Shown one piece after another: positions 43,711-53,900 of a stretch of 64,000 bases of DNA. The notes beneath the pieces are model-generated. The model was not told the origin of the DNA, did no database searches, and saw only the letters and a list, made by a program, of their open reading frames with translations. The position numbers and the translations under genes were made by a program. The stretch's first letter is position 1. Each line of letters begins with the position of its first letter. Source of the DNA: Labilibaculum sp. K2S (GTDB lineage: Bacteria; Bacteroidota; Bacteroidia; Bacteroidales; Marinifilaceae); NCBI RefSeq assembly GCF_030372765.1, contig NZ_JAUCMW010000001.1:62001-126000 (forward strand). Direction: 5' to 3'.

Positions 43711-44379
43711 ATGACTTGTATTTATCGACTATTAATTTTCAGTTTGGTACTGATTCCGAACCTTACCAAAGCGCAATCAAGCATCGAACTTTTTAACCAA
43801 AAGGATTTATTGGGATGGTATGCCTATGAACCTGAATCGGGAAAACATGAGAATGCCTCAGAACTTTTTGCTGTCGATCAGCAGATGATTCGTTTGTATG
43901 GTAACAAGGCAGGTTACCTAATGTCTGAGCAATCATTTGATAATTTTCAATTATGCGTAGAATTCCGGTGGAATACCGATTCAACATTTGTAAGAAAAAG
44001 CAACAAAAAAAACAGCGGAATCACTTATTTGGTTCCAAAGGAAAGCCGTGATACCTTGTGGCCTAAGGGAGTACAGTTTCAGGTAAAGGAAGGTGCGACA
44101 GGAGATTTTATTTTTCTTCAGAATGTTACTCTTCGAATTAATGGAGTGCAAACAGAACCTGGCCGAAGTGTGGTTGCCAAACGTTTTACAGATGCAAGCA
44201 ATGCAATTGGAGAATGGAATACTGCTGTTGTTACAGTGGTAAATGGTAAAATTAAACAGGAGCTTAATGGCAAACTGGTAAACGAGGGAGTCGAATCTTC
44301 GGTTTCGAAAGGTCGTATTTTATTGCAGTATGAAGGTTATCCGATTGATTTTCGTAAGGTGCAGATTAAGAAATTATAA
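43711..44379 (+). CDS. DUF1080 (3-keto-disaccharide hydrolase) domain protein
   Basis: A 222-residue secreted protein (signal MTCIYRLLIFSLVLIPNLTK). The concanavalin-like DUF1080 fold is seen in IELFNQKDLLGWYAYEPESG, FDNFQLCVEFRWNTDSTF, KNSGITYLVPKES, DTLWPKGVQFQVKEGATGDF, EWNTAVVTVVNGKIKQELNG and RILLQYEGYPIDFRKVQIKK. Members are secreted glycan-acting hydrolases (3-keto-glycoside hydrolysis) or lectin-like modules. The frame is open upstream for some 80 bases with no start, so the ATG at 43711, giving a clean signal peptide, is the start. No partner dehydrogenase is nearby. Confidence 0.88.
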   Translation: MTCIYRLLIFSLVLIPNLTKAQSSIELFNQKDLLGWYAYEPESGKHENASELFAVDQQMIRLYGNKAGYLMSEQSFDNFQLCVEFRWNTDSTFVRKSNKKNSGITYLVPKESRDTLWPKGVQFQVKEGATGDFIFLQNVTLRINGVQTEPGRSVVAKRFTDASNAIGEWNTAVVTVVNGKIKQELNGKLVNEGVESSVSKGRILLQYEGYPIDFRKVQIKKL

Positions 44380-44468
44380 TGGCTTCAATTAAGCCTATTT
44401 GTACCGGCAGATTGTTTTGATATTGAGTTTAAAAAAATATTCAGGAAGTATAATTAAATTAGAATGCC

Positions 44469-45110
44469 ATGCATTATTTGAAATGTAACAATTGCGGACA
44501 CTTAAATGATCTTAAATCGGAGTACATGACTTTTTGTACAAAGTGCAATAAAAAGCTCGAAAACAATTACTCCGATTGGAAAATTCGTAATTCAGATCAA
44601 TCATTTGATGAATACAAACAAGCCGTGTGCACTACCGAAGCCATTGAATCGTCTAAGGAGCTGCCAAAATCGAAGAAAAGGAAAGGGCTTACATATTGGA
44701 TCGCATTTGCTGTGGCATTTGCAATTTTTTATGCCATTGGACAATTTGGAGGGGAAAGTTTAGCAGGATTATTTCGGAAAACAACATTCGATAAAGCATT
44801 AATGGAAACGGCAGGCGAACTTAATAAATCGTGCCCGATTATGGTTGATAATGCTACCAGGCTTGACAATGCAGTTGCATTGCCCGACAATGTTTTTCAA
44901 TACAATTACACTCTTATTGGTATGAATAAGGATTCAGTAAACATTGAAGAACTAAAAACTTACTTGGAGCCGACCATTACCAATTACGTAAAAACAAATC
45001 CCGACATGCAGAGCATGAGAGACAATAAAGTGAAAGTGAATTATTACTATAAGGACAAGTCGGGTGTTTATTTATTTACCATTTCGGTAAAACCGGAACA
45101 ATACGAATAA
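44469..45110 (+). CDS. Zinc-ribbon membrane protein
   Basis: A 213-residue protein: an N-terminal zinc ribbon (C6-x2-C9 and C23-x2-C26: LKCNNCGHLNDL and FCTKCNKKLEN), a charged linker, one membrane helix (TYWIAFAVAFAIFYAIGQFG, about 76-95) and an extracytoplasmic domain of about 110 residues (LMETAGELNKSCPIMVDNAT, YNYTLIGMNKDSVNIEELKT). It is a common Bacteroidota architecture with no known function. Monocistronic. Confidence 0.82.
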   Translation: MHYLKCNNCGHLNDLKSEYMTFCTKCNKKLENNYSDWKIRNSDQSFDEYKQAVCTTEAIESSKELPKSKKRKGLTYWIAFAVAFAIFYAIGQFGGESLAGLFRKTTFDKALMETAGELNKSCPIMVDNATRLDNAVALPDNVFQYNYTLIGMNKDSVNIEELKTYLEPTITNYVKTNPDMQSMRDNKVKVNYYYKDKSGVYLFTISVKPEQYE

Positions 45111-45287
45111 TAAAAAAAAATGCAGGTTTTAATACAGCAGTTCCTTAATTTACCTAGCTCTGTCAGGGAAATAAAATCAAGGTTTTACTTTTTGCGACAA
45201 CAACTTATCGGATGAGGCAGATTGGAATGTGCTGTACCGAAATCCCATAAAAAGTAATCGTTGCACAATGATATTTAAAATCAAACA

Positions 45288-45914
45288 ATGAAAGTCGTTT
45301 CCACAAATATTGGCGAAAGCGTAGAAATTAATTATCACGGAAAAATTGAAAAAACAGGCATATATAAATATGCTGTTGATCAGGCAATTTTTCTTGGTAA
45401 AGAAGATGTTGTTAATGATTCGGTGATTGACAGACGATATCATGGAGGTGCTGATAAAGCCTGTTACTGGTATTCTGAAAAGCATTACGCCTTTTGGAAA
45501 GATAAATTCCCAAATTTGGATTGGAATTTTGGAATGTTTGGTGAAAATTTAACCATTTCTGATTTGGATGAAGGAGACATTAAAATTGGTGATGTTTTGC
45601 AAATAGGAAATGCCAAGGTTCAGGTTACCCAGCCCCGGCAACCGTGTTACAAACTAAATCATCGGTTTGATTGTGACAGCATGGTTCGCCAGTTTATTGA
45701 TGCTGGTTTTCCGGGTATTTATATTCGTGTGATTGAAGAAGGTGAAGTAAGGAAAGGGGATGAGTTAATTTTACTGGAAAGAAGAGAGGAAAGCCTTTCA
45801 ATTAGAGAAGTGTACAATCTGTTGTACGAATCCTCCAAAGATCAACTTAAACTCGAGAAGGCATTATCTGATCCGGCACTGGCAACAAGCTGTAAAAGAG
45901 ATTTGAATAAATAA
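45288..45914 (+). CDS. MOSC domain protein (YiiM-like)
   Basis: A 208-residue MOSC-domain protein: VSTNIGESVEINYHGKIEKT, VIDRRYHGGADKACYWYSEK, FGENLTISDLDEGDIKIGDV, then the sulfur-carrying cysteine C120 in VTQPRQPCYKL, and FIDAGFPGIYIRVIEEGEV. YiiM-type proteins carry persulfide sulfur or bind molybdenum cofactor and act in reduction of N-hydroxylated compounds; the substrate is unknown. A C-terminal helical tail (REVYNLLYESSKDQLKLEKA) is also seen in YiiM. Ends at a clean terminator. Confidence 0.92.
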   Translation: MKVVSTNIGESVEINYHGKIEKTGIYKYAVDQAIFLGKEDVVNDSVIDRRYHGGADKACYWYSEKHYAFWKDKFPNLDWNFGMFGENLTISDLDEGDIKIGDVLQIGNAKVQVTQPRQPCYKLNHRFDCDSMVRQFIDAGFPGIYIRVIEEGEVRKGDELILLERREESLSIREVYNLLYESSKDQLKLEKALSDPALATSCKRDLNK

Positions 45915-45915
45915 G

Positions 45916-45941
45916 AAAGGACAGCGGTGGCTGTCCTTTTT
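45916..45941 (+). terminator. Terminator after MOSC gene
   Basis: AAAGGACAG-CGGTGG-CTGTCCTTT, a 9-bp stem with T run; the convergent gene ends just beyond. Confidence 0.85.
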
Positions 45942-45946
45942 GTATG

Positions 45947-46678
45947 TTAACTTCCTAATATTATTTTTCGAATTATGGCTTCATGGTCAGTAGTACTCAC
46001 ATCCATATTAAATCCTATTTTATAGATCAAGCCGTTGTACCAGGTGTAATATTGTGATGAGCCTGTCGACTCCTTATCCATCAGTTTGTCCTCTTCAATG
46101 AATTTATAATAGTCAAACATTCTGGGCCAGCTTCCTGATGCAGGTTTGTAATACAAAGGATGAGTTCCTTCCAAAACTAATTTTTCATAACCCGTAATAT
46201 TTTCTTCCATTGCTAATGTGGCTTGTTCATCTGCGAAGGGATCTTCAGGATATTGAGTAATAGAGATGATAAAGAAATCTTTAAAATTGGTTTGATAGCT
46301 CGAATCATTCTCCAAATAAGAAAATTGAACCTGAAACACCAATTTATTAAAGGCATTCCATGAAGTCACAATATTTGCTTCTTGCTGAGCAACTGTAAAC
46401 GGCAAATCGCTTTGCGATATCAGGTTAATTTTATCTCTCATGACTGAAGGAATGCTGGATAGAGCTTCCGAAAAACTCACAGGAGCAAAATAGTCCACTT
46501 TTTCGCGGAATTCTAATAATTCAAAATCATAGTTGTAGGTATGTTGTCTTCCATCAACTTCGTTTAAATTTTCCAGTAGTGCCTGGTTTTCATCAATATA
46601 ACCGGAATGTTCGTTGTCTTTTGCACATGAAAAACTTCCAATAACGAAAAGTATAATGAAAAAATAATGACGTCTCAT
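45947..46678 (-). CDS. Lipoprotein of unknown function
   Basis: A 243-residue lipoprotein (signal MRRHYFFIILFVIGSFSC, Cys18). Mature part: FREKVDYFAPVSFSEALSSI, AFNKLVFQVQFSYLENDSSY, ITGYEKLVLEGTHPLYYKPA, MFDYYKFIEEDKLM, a mixed alpha/beta protein with no named family. Envelope location follows from the lipobox. Confidence 0.78.
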   Translation of the reverse strand: MRRHYFFIILFVIGSFSCAKDNEHSGYIDENQALLENLNEVDGRQHTYNYDFELLEFREKVDYFAPVSFSEALSSIPSVMRDKINLISQSDLPFTVAQQEANIVTSWNAFNKLVFQVQFSYLENDSSYQTNFKDFFIISITQYPEDPFADEQATLAMEENITGYEKLVLEGTHPLYYKPASGSWPRMFDYYKFIEEDKLMDKESTGSSQYYTWYNGLIYKIGFNMDVSTTDHEAIIRKIILGS

Positions 46679-46813
46679 AATGATGTAATTAGGTAAATCA
46701 ATTGTAACAATACAAACATACGTAAAAATTGATTTTATGTTCTGTCTTGTTTAAAATTAAATAATCATACTATGATTTTTTTTCATCCTAAATACAAGAA
46801 TTAAAAGTTGTGT

Positions 46814-48343
46814 TTATTTTTCATTTGCCAGTTCCCAGGCAGTTAAAAACACTAATTGGGATACTTTGTTTATAGCTTGGAAATCGATCTTTTCGGCTGT
46901 GTCTCTTGCTTGATGATAGTCTTTGTGCAAGCCGTTAAAATAAAAAACAGCGGGAATGCCATGTTTCACAAAGGATGCTTGATCCGAGGCTTGATAGAGA
47001 AAATTATCAGGCATATCGTATCTGTAATCAAGACGTAACTTTGTACTAATCTGATTTATACTATCGGATATGACTTTCAATTTGGGCTTGAGATGATTGG
47101 TTCCCAAAAGGTAAATATAATCTGTGGTATCATTAAATTCATCGTGTCGGCCCAGCATATCCAAATTTAAATTTCCAACAATATTCGATAAGGGAAACGG
47201 TGGGTTGTCTACAAAATATTTCGATCCGCACAAACCTTTTTCTTCTCCTGTAAATGCAGCAAAAAGGATGCTTCGTTTTGTTTTATGCCCCTTATCGCTG
47301 GCTTCCTGAAATTTTCGTGCAATTTCTATGATTGCAGCAGTTCCTGATGCATTATCATTCGCTCCATTGAATATTTCACCATCTTTTTTCCCAACATGAT
47401 CGTAATGAGCAGAAATAACTAAAACTTCTTCCTTTTTATTGGTTCCAGGCAGATAAGCGAACACATTTTCAGTATTTACTTCCTTGTATTTTAGGTCAAA
47501 ATTAAAAGTGAATTTACAGATTTTCTGTTCTGTTTTATTCATTTTTTTTGTCTCTAAAATCTGTTTTAATCTTTTGGGTTTGATTTGAAGAAGTGCACAG
47601 GCAACCGGATTCGAGATTGCACCCTGATAGGTGTGCATTCTGTTTTTATATTGGGTAAAGGATTTGGAAGAGCCGATGGAGTCAAACGGATTAAAATTGT
47701 TATTAATTTCCGATTTTAGAACCATTCCTTTTGGAGATATTATCTTTTTCTTATCAAGTAACTCTTTGTATTGATTGTTTTGATTTGGATTGCAAAACAG
47801 TATCAATTTGGCTTTGGAAGCCACCGCAATATCATTCGATTTTATGGCTGCAGCATACAGATTTGTGCTCAGGAAGAGAACAGCCTTGTTAGAATAATCT
47901 TTGTTTATATAACTTGTGTCAGGAGCAGTTCCCAAAAAAACAAGATCCAAGCTATCATTTGAATAATTGGTGAATCCTGATATCAGAATGTCTTCGTAAT
48001 TTTTAAATACTTTACCAACGATCTGAATTTCAGCATCAGCTTGCTCGTTTTTGTAGATGGCGAAATTCTGAAAATATCCCGAACGGTCCTTGTTTCCTTT
48101 AGGATTGTTTACACCTGCATTTATGAATTGCTGGCAGATGTACTGAGCCGCAAGCTTTTGTCCTTTACTTCCAGTGTCTCTGCCTTCCATATTATCGGAG
48201 GATAGTGTTACAATATCGTTTTGTATTTGCTTGGTCGATAGTGATTTTGAATAGTGCAAGGCGATACTGTCTTGTGCACTTAAATAAAAAAAATTACTTA
48301 CTGATATGAAAAGGATAACGATGATTGATCTCATGGGAAACAT
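46814..48343 (-). CDS. M28 family metallopeptidase
   Basis: A 509-residue secreted peptidase (signal ending YLSAQ; a second ATG three codons in, at 48334, is equally possible). A PA domain region (about 110-230) is inserted in front of the zinc core: ISAHYDHVGKKDGEIFNGAN gives the first ligands, ANDNASGTAAIIEIA the bridging D, AAFTGEEKGLCGSKYFV the catalytic EE, NLNLDMLGRHD the next D, and KHGIPAVFYFNGLHKDYHQA the last His. All motifs are intact. It acts as an aminopeptidase-type exoenzyme in the periplasm. Confidence 0.92.
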   Translation of the reverse strand: MFPMRSIIVILFISVSNFFYLSAQDSIALHYSKSLSTKQIQNDIVTLSSDNMEGRDTGSKGQKLAAQYICQQFINAGVNNPKGNKDRSGYFQNFAIYKNEQADAEIQIVGKVFKNYEDILISGFTNYSNDSLDLVFLGTAPDTSYINKDYSNKAVLFLSTNLYAAAIKSNDIAVASKAKLILFCNPNQNNQYKELLDKKKIISPKGMVLKSEINNNFNPFDSIGSSKSFTQYKNRMHTYQGAISNPVACALLQIKPKRLKQILETKKMNKTEQKICKFTFNFDLKYKEVNTENVFAYLPGTNKKEEVLVISAHYDHVGKKDGEIFNGANDNASGTAAIIEIARKFQEASDKGHKTKRSILFAAFTGEEKGLCGSKYFVDNPPFPLSNIVGNLNLDMLGRHDEFNDTTDYIYLLGTNHLKPKLKVISDSINQISTKLRLDYRYDMPDNFLYQASDQASFVKHGIPAVFYFNGLHKDYHQARDTAEKIDFQAINKVSQLVFLTAWELANEK

Positions 48344-48501
48344 TTTAATTATGAAATATGGAATTTAAATTACTAAAATTTGTTTTCCAATTCGCATTTG
48401 GCCTTTATTATTTACTGTTTAAGTAAGGGATTATAGGGTATTTTTTATTCCTCATTTTTAGCTGTAATGTCGTAACTTTAATTAAATAGGGAATTTGAAT
48501 C

Positions 48502-49215
48502 ATGAAAAACTTCTGCCTTATACTATTGATTGTTTCATTAGGAAGATATCGTGAAGTTGCTAATCGGCAAAAGATGGAATTTGAGAAACTTCGGGAAAAC
48601 ATGGTCATCGAACAGATTATTAAAAGAGGTGTGAATGATGCTCTTGTTATCGGCGCGATGGAAAAAGTGGAAAGACATTTATTTGTTCCGGCAAGCTTAA
48701 AGCGTTTCGCGTATCAGGATCGTCCTTTGCCTATTGGGGAAGGACAAAGCATTTCACAACCTTATATAGTTGCTTACATGAGTCAACTTCTCGAATTGAG
48801 TTCGAAAAGCCGGGTTTTGGAAATTGGTACAGGATCCGGATATCAGGCGGCCATACTGGGTGAAATATGTGCTGAAGTTTATTCCATAGAAATTGTTGAA
48901 TCACTGCATAAAAGAGCCTCTTTTGTTCTGGATTCTTTAGAGTATGAAAATGTGAAGACCTTTTGTCGGGATGGACATCAGGGGTTGGCAGATATGGCTC
49001 CATTCGATGGAATTATTGTGACTTGTTCACCTACAGCAATTCCCGAAGTTTTAATTGCTCAACTGGCAGAACGCGGACGATTGGTAATTCCTGTAGGTAA
49101 GAAGAATGTGAAGAAGTTGGTTCTTCTAAAAAAAGAAAATGGGAAAATAAGCAAACAGATTGATTTACCTGTTCGATTTGTACCCATGCGTGATGAAAAA
49201 GGGAAGTTCTATTAA
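48502..49215 (+). CDS. pcm: Protein-L-isoaspartate O-methyltransferase
   Basis: A 237-residue methyltransferase: ENMVIEQIIKRGVNDALVIG, RHLFVPASLKRFAYQDRPLP, IGEGQSISQPYIVAYMSQLL, and the SAM-binding VLEIGTGSGYQAAILGEI, then GIIVTCSPTAIPEVLIAQL. It repairs isoaspartyl residues by methylation. The N-terminus (MKNFCLILLIVSLG) looks like a short signal peptide; secreted Pcm is known in Bacteroidota, but a start at the ATG at 48574 would give a normal cytoplasmic protein, so the start is uncertain. Convergent with the next gene (2-base gap between stops). Confidence 0.9.
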   Translation: MKNFCLILLIVSLGRYREVANRQKMEFEKLRENMVIEQIIKRGVNDALVIGAMEKVERHLFVPASLKRFAYQDRPLPIGEGQSISQPYIVAYMSQLLELSSKSRVLEIGTGSGYQAAILGEICAEVYSIEIVESLHKRASFVLDSLEYENVKTFCRDGHQGLADMAPFDGIIVTCSPTAIPEVLIAQLAERGRLVIPVGKKNVKKLVLLKKENGKISKQIDLPVRFVPMRDEKGKFY

Positions 49216-49217
49216 GA

Positions 49218-49721
49218 TTATTTCTTCTTTTTATAGACTCCTTCAAACTGAATGCTCCAAATTTCACCATCGTCAATGGTCGATTCCCAAATTTGCTTTA
49301 CATCGCCGTTTGGCATTACGATCCAGCTAATTCGATGAAGAGACTGGTCTTCTCCCATATTGGAGTCGGTACTGCTTGATAAAACCATTTTTCCATTGTC
49401 AAAATTTCCTTTCAAAAGCAGATTATTGCCATTTTTATCAATCCAAATTTGTTGCCATTTATCAATTTTTTCATTGTAAAAGCTGTAGCTCGTACCTGTA
49501 AAATTTTCTTTTTCCGACACCCAATTTTCCTGCAGTAGGTTGCCATTTTGCAGCAAACTAATGGTGTTGTGACCTACAAGTTCATCATTGGTGAACACGT
49601 CCCATTCTCCCAGCCAAAAATCGAATAAGCGATGTGGTAAAATAGTATTGTCTGTACCTGAATTTTGAGAAAAGGAGGTAAAATATAAAAGAATAAAAAT
49701 GGGAAAAAGTAAGTGTTTCAT
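49218..49721 (-). CDS. Secreted DUF1579-like protein
   Basis: A 167-residue protein with a signal peptide (residues 1-19, ending SFSQ) and a lipocalin-like/DUF1579-type beta pattern: PHRLFDFWLGEWDVFTNDEL, WQQIWIDKNGNNLLLKGNFD, RISWIVMPNGDVKQIWESTI. Related proteins are small secreted beta-barrels of unknown function. Minus strand, ends against pcm; the DUF302 gene is upstream. Confidence 0.78.
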   Translation of the reverse strand: MKHLLFPIFILLYFTSFSQNSGTDNTILPHRLFDFWLGEWDVFTNDELVGHNTISLLQNGNLLQENWVSEKENFTGTSYSFYNEKIDKWQQIWIDKNGNNLLLKGNFDNGKMVLSSSTDSNMGEDQSLHRISWIVMPNGDVKQIWESTIDDGEIWSIQFEGVYKKKK

Positions 49722-49774
49722 GAGGTAATTTTTGAAAGTGAAACAAGTAATAAAGTGAAAAACTCATTTGGAGT

Positions 49775-50167
49775 TTATTCTTCAAGATAAGTTAAACAGC
49801 GTTCCAGTCTGCTTTTTAGTTCGTGAGCAAAAGGTTGTAATGCCTCGTTTTCAATGACATTAAAAGTCGCTGTTGGGTCCATAATTGAAATATCGACATG
49901 ACCATTATCTTGTTCAATAACAGTTACATTACAAGGCATCATTATGCCGATTTGATCTTCAACCTGAAAAGCTTTGTAGGCAAAAGATGGGTTACAAGCA
50001 CCTAGAATCCGGTATTTCTTGAAATTGACGTCCAGTTTTTCTTTTAAAGTAGCTTTCACATCAATATCGGTTAATATGCCAAATCCTTCGGTTTGAAGCG
50101 CTCTGGTCACACGGTCAATGGCATCTTCAAATTTAAAATGCGTACTTAAACGGATAAAATAGCTCAT
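49775..50167 (-). CDS. DUF302 family protein
   Basis: A 130-residue protein with the DUF302 pattern: FEDAIDRVTRALQTEGFGIL, TDIDVKATLKEKLDVNFKKY, RILGACNPSFAYKAFQVEDQ, IGIMMPCNVTVIEQDNGHVD, ISIMDPTATFNVIENEAL. Conserved cysteines in GACNP and MPCNV. The family's function is unknown; it often accompanies sulfur or metal stress genes. No signal peptide. It lies 53 bases upstream of the DUF1579-like gene on the same strand. Confidence 0.92.
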   Translation of the reverse strand: MSYFIRLSTHFKFEDAIDRVTRALQTEGFGILTDIDVKATLKEKLDVNFKKYRILGACNPSFAYKAFQVEDQIGIMMPCNVTVIEQDNGHVDISIMDPTATFNVIENEALQPFAHELKSRLERCLTYLEE

Positions 50168-50266
50168 CGTTTTATTTATTTGATGGAAATTAATGGCATT
50201 GCACTATTTTTAGGCAACAATCAAGTTATGAAAAAATGCGTGAACTGTAAAAAATAAAAACGACGA

Positions 50267-50761
50267 TTAGATATTCCGGTCGTATTTTGTTTTGTTATAT
50301 TTTCTTCTTGGCGAAAGTTCACACGCTTTAATTAAAAACCAAATTAAGAGTGCGAAGGCAAGAATCCTTAAATATCCCAATACCGGCTCATATTCTATGC
50401 CTAATGGACCCGGAACATAACGGGTAAGCATAATTATACTTAGAGGGATGAAAATAAGCATCAACACAATGAGAAGTATTGCAGCTTCTTTATGAACTCT
50501 TCTGCTCAAAAGACCAACACCACAAATAATCAGAACAAATCCTAAAATATTAATTATTTCGTAAGTTGAGTTGGAAATAGCAGCGAATATATGCTCAAAA
50601 AGATTTGGAACAAGTATATGCATTGCCCCGACAGTAATGAAGCCGATTCCATAAGCAAAACGCAAATGATCATTTTTAGTAAATTTCATGAGGTATTTGC
50701 TGAATTGGGAGGTGATCCACACCAAAACATATGAAATGAATATGACAAGCAAAAAGAGCAT
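50267..50761 (-). CDS. Integral membrane protein
   Basis: A 164-residue protein with about five membrane helices: MLFLLVIFISYVLVWITSQF (1-20), FAYGIGFITVGAMHILVPNL (36-55), IINILGFVLIICGVGLLSRR (67-86), AAILLIVLMLIFIPLSIIML (92-111) and ILAFALLIWFLIKACELSPR (132-150). The pattern FAYGIGFITVGAMHI suggests a DoxX-like protein, but the match is not strong enough to name it. Confidence 0.75.
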   Translation of the reverse strand: MLFLLVIFISYVLVWITSQFSKYLMKFTKNDHLRFAYGIGFITVGAMHILVPNLFEHIFAAISNSTYEIINILGFVLIICGVGLLSRRVHKEAAILLIVLMLIFIPLSIIMLTRYVPGPLGIEYEPVLGYLRILAFALLIWFLIKACELSPRRKYNKTKYDRNI

Positions 50762-50856
50762 CGGCTTAGTATTTTAATTACGTGGTTTTCAGTTAATATA
50801 CGAATTTGATATTTTGCCTGCAAATGCCTGATTTTAAAACTTTATTGTGTTAAATA

Positions 50857-50884
50857 CAAAAGACCACATTCGTGAAATGTGGTC
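50857..50884 (-). terminator. Terminator of the blaI-M56 operon
   Basis: On the minus strand GACCACATT-TCACG-AATGTGGTC followed by TTTTGTATTT: a 9-bp stem with a short T run. Confidence 0.8.
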
Positions 50885-50907
50885 CTTCAAAAACTATTTT
50901 TTGACGT

Positions 50908-53900
50908 TTATTCTTTTAATCGAATAACTACGGCCCCGTTTTTAGCTTCTTTTCCATATTGACTTGTGGCATTTTCATCTTTCAAAACGGTAATGTAATC
51001 AATGCTGTTAGGATCGATATTTTTCATTTTTTCTTCTGATATTCTTTCACCATTTATAATATAAAGAGGTTCATTTTTATCCGTATTTTCCAAGAAATTG
51101 AGCGAAGAGTTTAAGTTGGAGAATTTGGTTTTTAGAGTAATTACAATGACACCGTTTTTAGCTTCTTCACCGTATTTTTCAATTGCCTGCTCACCTTTTA
51201 GCACATTAATGTTTTCAATATCATTGGAATTTATTTCTTCAACTTTTTTTGCTGCTGTTATTTTTCCATCAACAATAAAAAGTGGAGGGTTTTTTATTGA
51301 ACCTAACTTCATTTTTACAGCTTGCTTGTTATTCGTTTTGCTGGTGATTTCGACGACTCCATTTTTCCCTTTCTTTCCATATTTTTCTATTGCTGGTTTA
51401 CCTTTTAGTACATTAATACTTTCAATATCGTCAGGCTTAATTTTTTCCGATTCTTTTTTTGAAAGCTTTTTTCCATCAACTACATATATGGCATTATCAA
51501 TTTTGATAGGATCTTTAAAATTTAAACCTTTGGAATTGATTTCAATAGCCCCGTTTTTAGCACTTTCTCCGTATTTCTTTATTGCTTCTTTGCCTTTTAA
51601 TATGTTAATATTTTTAATGTCATCGGGATGAACTTTTGTGGCTGCTTCTGAAGAAATTTTGTTCCCATCAAGAATGAATAAAGGAGGATTGATTGTATCT
51701 CCTAAATTAAGCTTAACAGCAGAAGTATTTTTTTGATTATTTGATTTACTGGTGATTTCGATTACTCCGTTAATAGCTTCTTTGCCATACTTGGCTGTCG
51801 CTTGTTCACCTTTAATTACATTTATACTTTCAATATTATTTTCATCAAGTCCCCTTGAGTCTGCATTTGCTAATTTTTTCCCATCAACAACAAATAGAGG
51901 ATATTTACGTTTTGCACCTTGAGCATTTACTCCATTTTCACTGGTATAACCATTACCAACAAATGTAGTACCTGGATTTTTCATATAGCTATATCCCAGT
52001 ACCATAATATCATCAGTATTAATTGAATCAGATTCTCCTTTTTTAGTTATGTTTTCTGATTTACTGGTGATTAGAATTACTCCATTTTTAGCTTCCTTGC
52101 CGTACAATTTAATTGCCGAATCATCTTTCAGAACACTTATTGAAGCAAATTCATTTGGTGAAATTTTATCCATTTGTTCTTGAGTGATCTTTTTCCCATC
52201 TAAAAGAATAAGAGGGTGTTTATTAGTGACTCCAGATGATAATGAGCTAAATTGAGTAACGCCTGGATTACCTATATTGCCTAAAGTAGGCCTTATATGA
52301 CCTTTTTTGCCCCATCGTGAGGGGGTAGTAGAATCTTGATTAAATGAACTTGTTGGATTATTTTTTATTCTCTCTTCCAATTCTTTGCGATATTCATCAG
52401 AATTAACTCTCTTAATATCTTCCTGAATTCTCGTCTTACTTTCTTTAATTTGCTGATTCATTTTTTCCTGAAACTCCGGTGACTCAATTTTTTCCAGTTG
52501 TTGTTGGATGTTCTTACGTTGTTCTTTTATGATCTCATCGGCCTTCAATTTTACCCATTTGTCTGATTTTACAGAATCTTTTGGGAAACTAAATTCAGGA
52601 GCATCAAAAGAATTAAAAGGCATTTCTACAGCAGGAGGTAGTGTAGGCATAGTTGGCATAACAGGCATCGGAGGCATTTCCGATAGTTCTATTTTTTCTA
52701 CCTCAGTTACTTCTTCAAGCTCAATCTCAGTTGCAGCTATTTCTGTTTGTTTTTTTGCCTCTTTTTTCTTTTTTTGATCGGATTTTGCATTGATTAGATC
52801 AAGCGGAAGTTCTTCATTCTGAATTGACTTATCAGATTGATCTGCAGTTTTGTCCAGAATGTTAATCTTCGAAAAAAATGCTTTTTGATAATCTGTATTC
52901 CCTGAAATTGCAAAATTTGAAATTAAGAACAAGCCGGCAAATAGGAGCGTAAATACGCCGCTTAGTACAAATCGTTCTCTTCTTGGATTGGTTGAGGCTT
53001 TAGGTCTAAGAATACGTTTAATCCGATTCAATACTTTTCCTTTTTTACCGGAAAAACCTAATACCAATTCATACTGTTTTTTTCTGATTGCTTCCATATT
53101 ATTTAATGCTTTAATAAGAGTTAAGGATTCACCACAAACCTTAACCGCCAGATCGTCACAAATGTGCTCTCTTTCGGCATTTACCACAGAAGATAGCCAC
53201 CAAACTACAGGATGATAAAAGAATATAAGTTCAATAATTCCTTGAATGAATTGCAGCAGATAATCGTGCCTGCGAATATGTGCCAATTCATGTGCTATGA
53301 TAATTTCCAATTGATTTTCGGGGATTCCACTTAGCATGGAAACCGGAAGAAGTACAACTGGTTTAAAATATCCAATTACAGAAGGTATCTCGAGCAGGCC
53401 CGACTCCTTAAATAAAATGTTTTGTTTGAGATTGTATTTTGTCACCAATCGATCAGCAATCGACTTATAGTTAGGCCGTAAAGGATAGGTTAAGTGTTTT
53501 TTTAGTTTTAAGGTATAAATGTATTTTAAAATAAGATTAATGGAGAGAAAGAGCATTCCAATCATCCAGATTTTAACCAGATAGGGAAATGAGTTTTCCA
53601 ATTGAATTTGGATTTGTGTCCACAGTTTGGTAAGGAATGATTCTTCTTGCGGAATGATGTCTGAAGTTCCCAGTAGAGCTGTAAAATCAACTAAAGAGGT
53701 ACTGGTATTTGATGGTATGTATCGGCAGAATGTAATTGCTGATGCAACACAAATTAGTAGGAGTCCTAAGCCCGACAAAGCATATCGAATTCTTGCATTG
53801 TCTTTTGAGATAAATCGAAATATCAACCAAATAATCCCCCCAATTACTGCAGTCTGCCATACAGAATGAATTAAAGACCAGCCAATAGCATGACTCAATT

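Noticed and set aside
51098..51631. A 177-codon ORF antisense to the M56 gene
   Set aside because: It is the complement of the plug-like repeats; the M56 frame has clear domains and the antisense product none.
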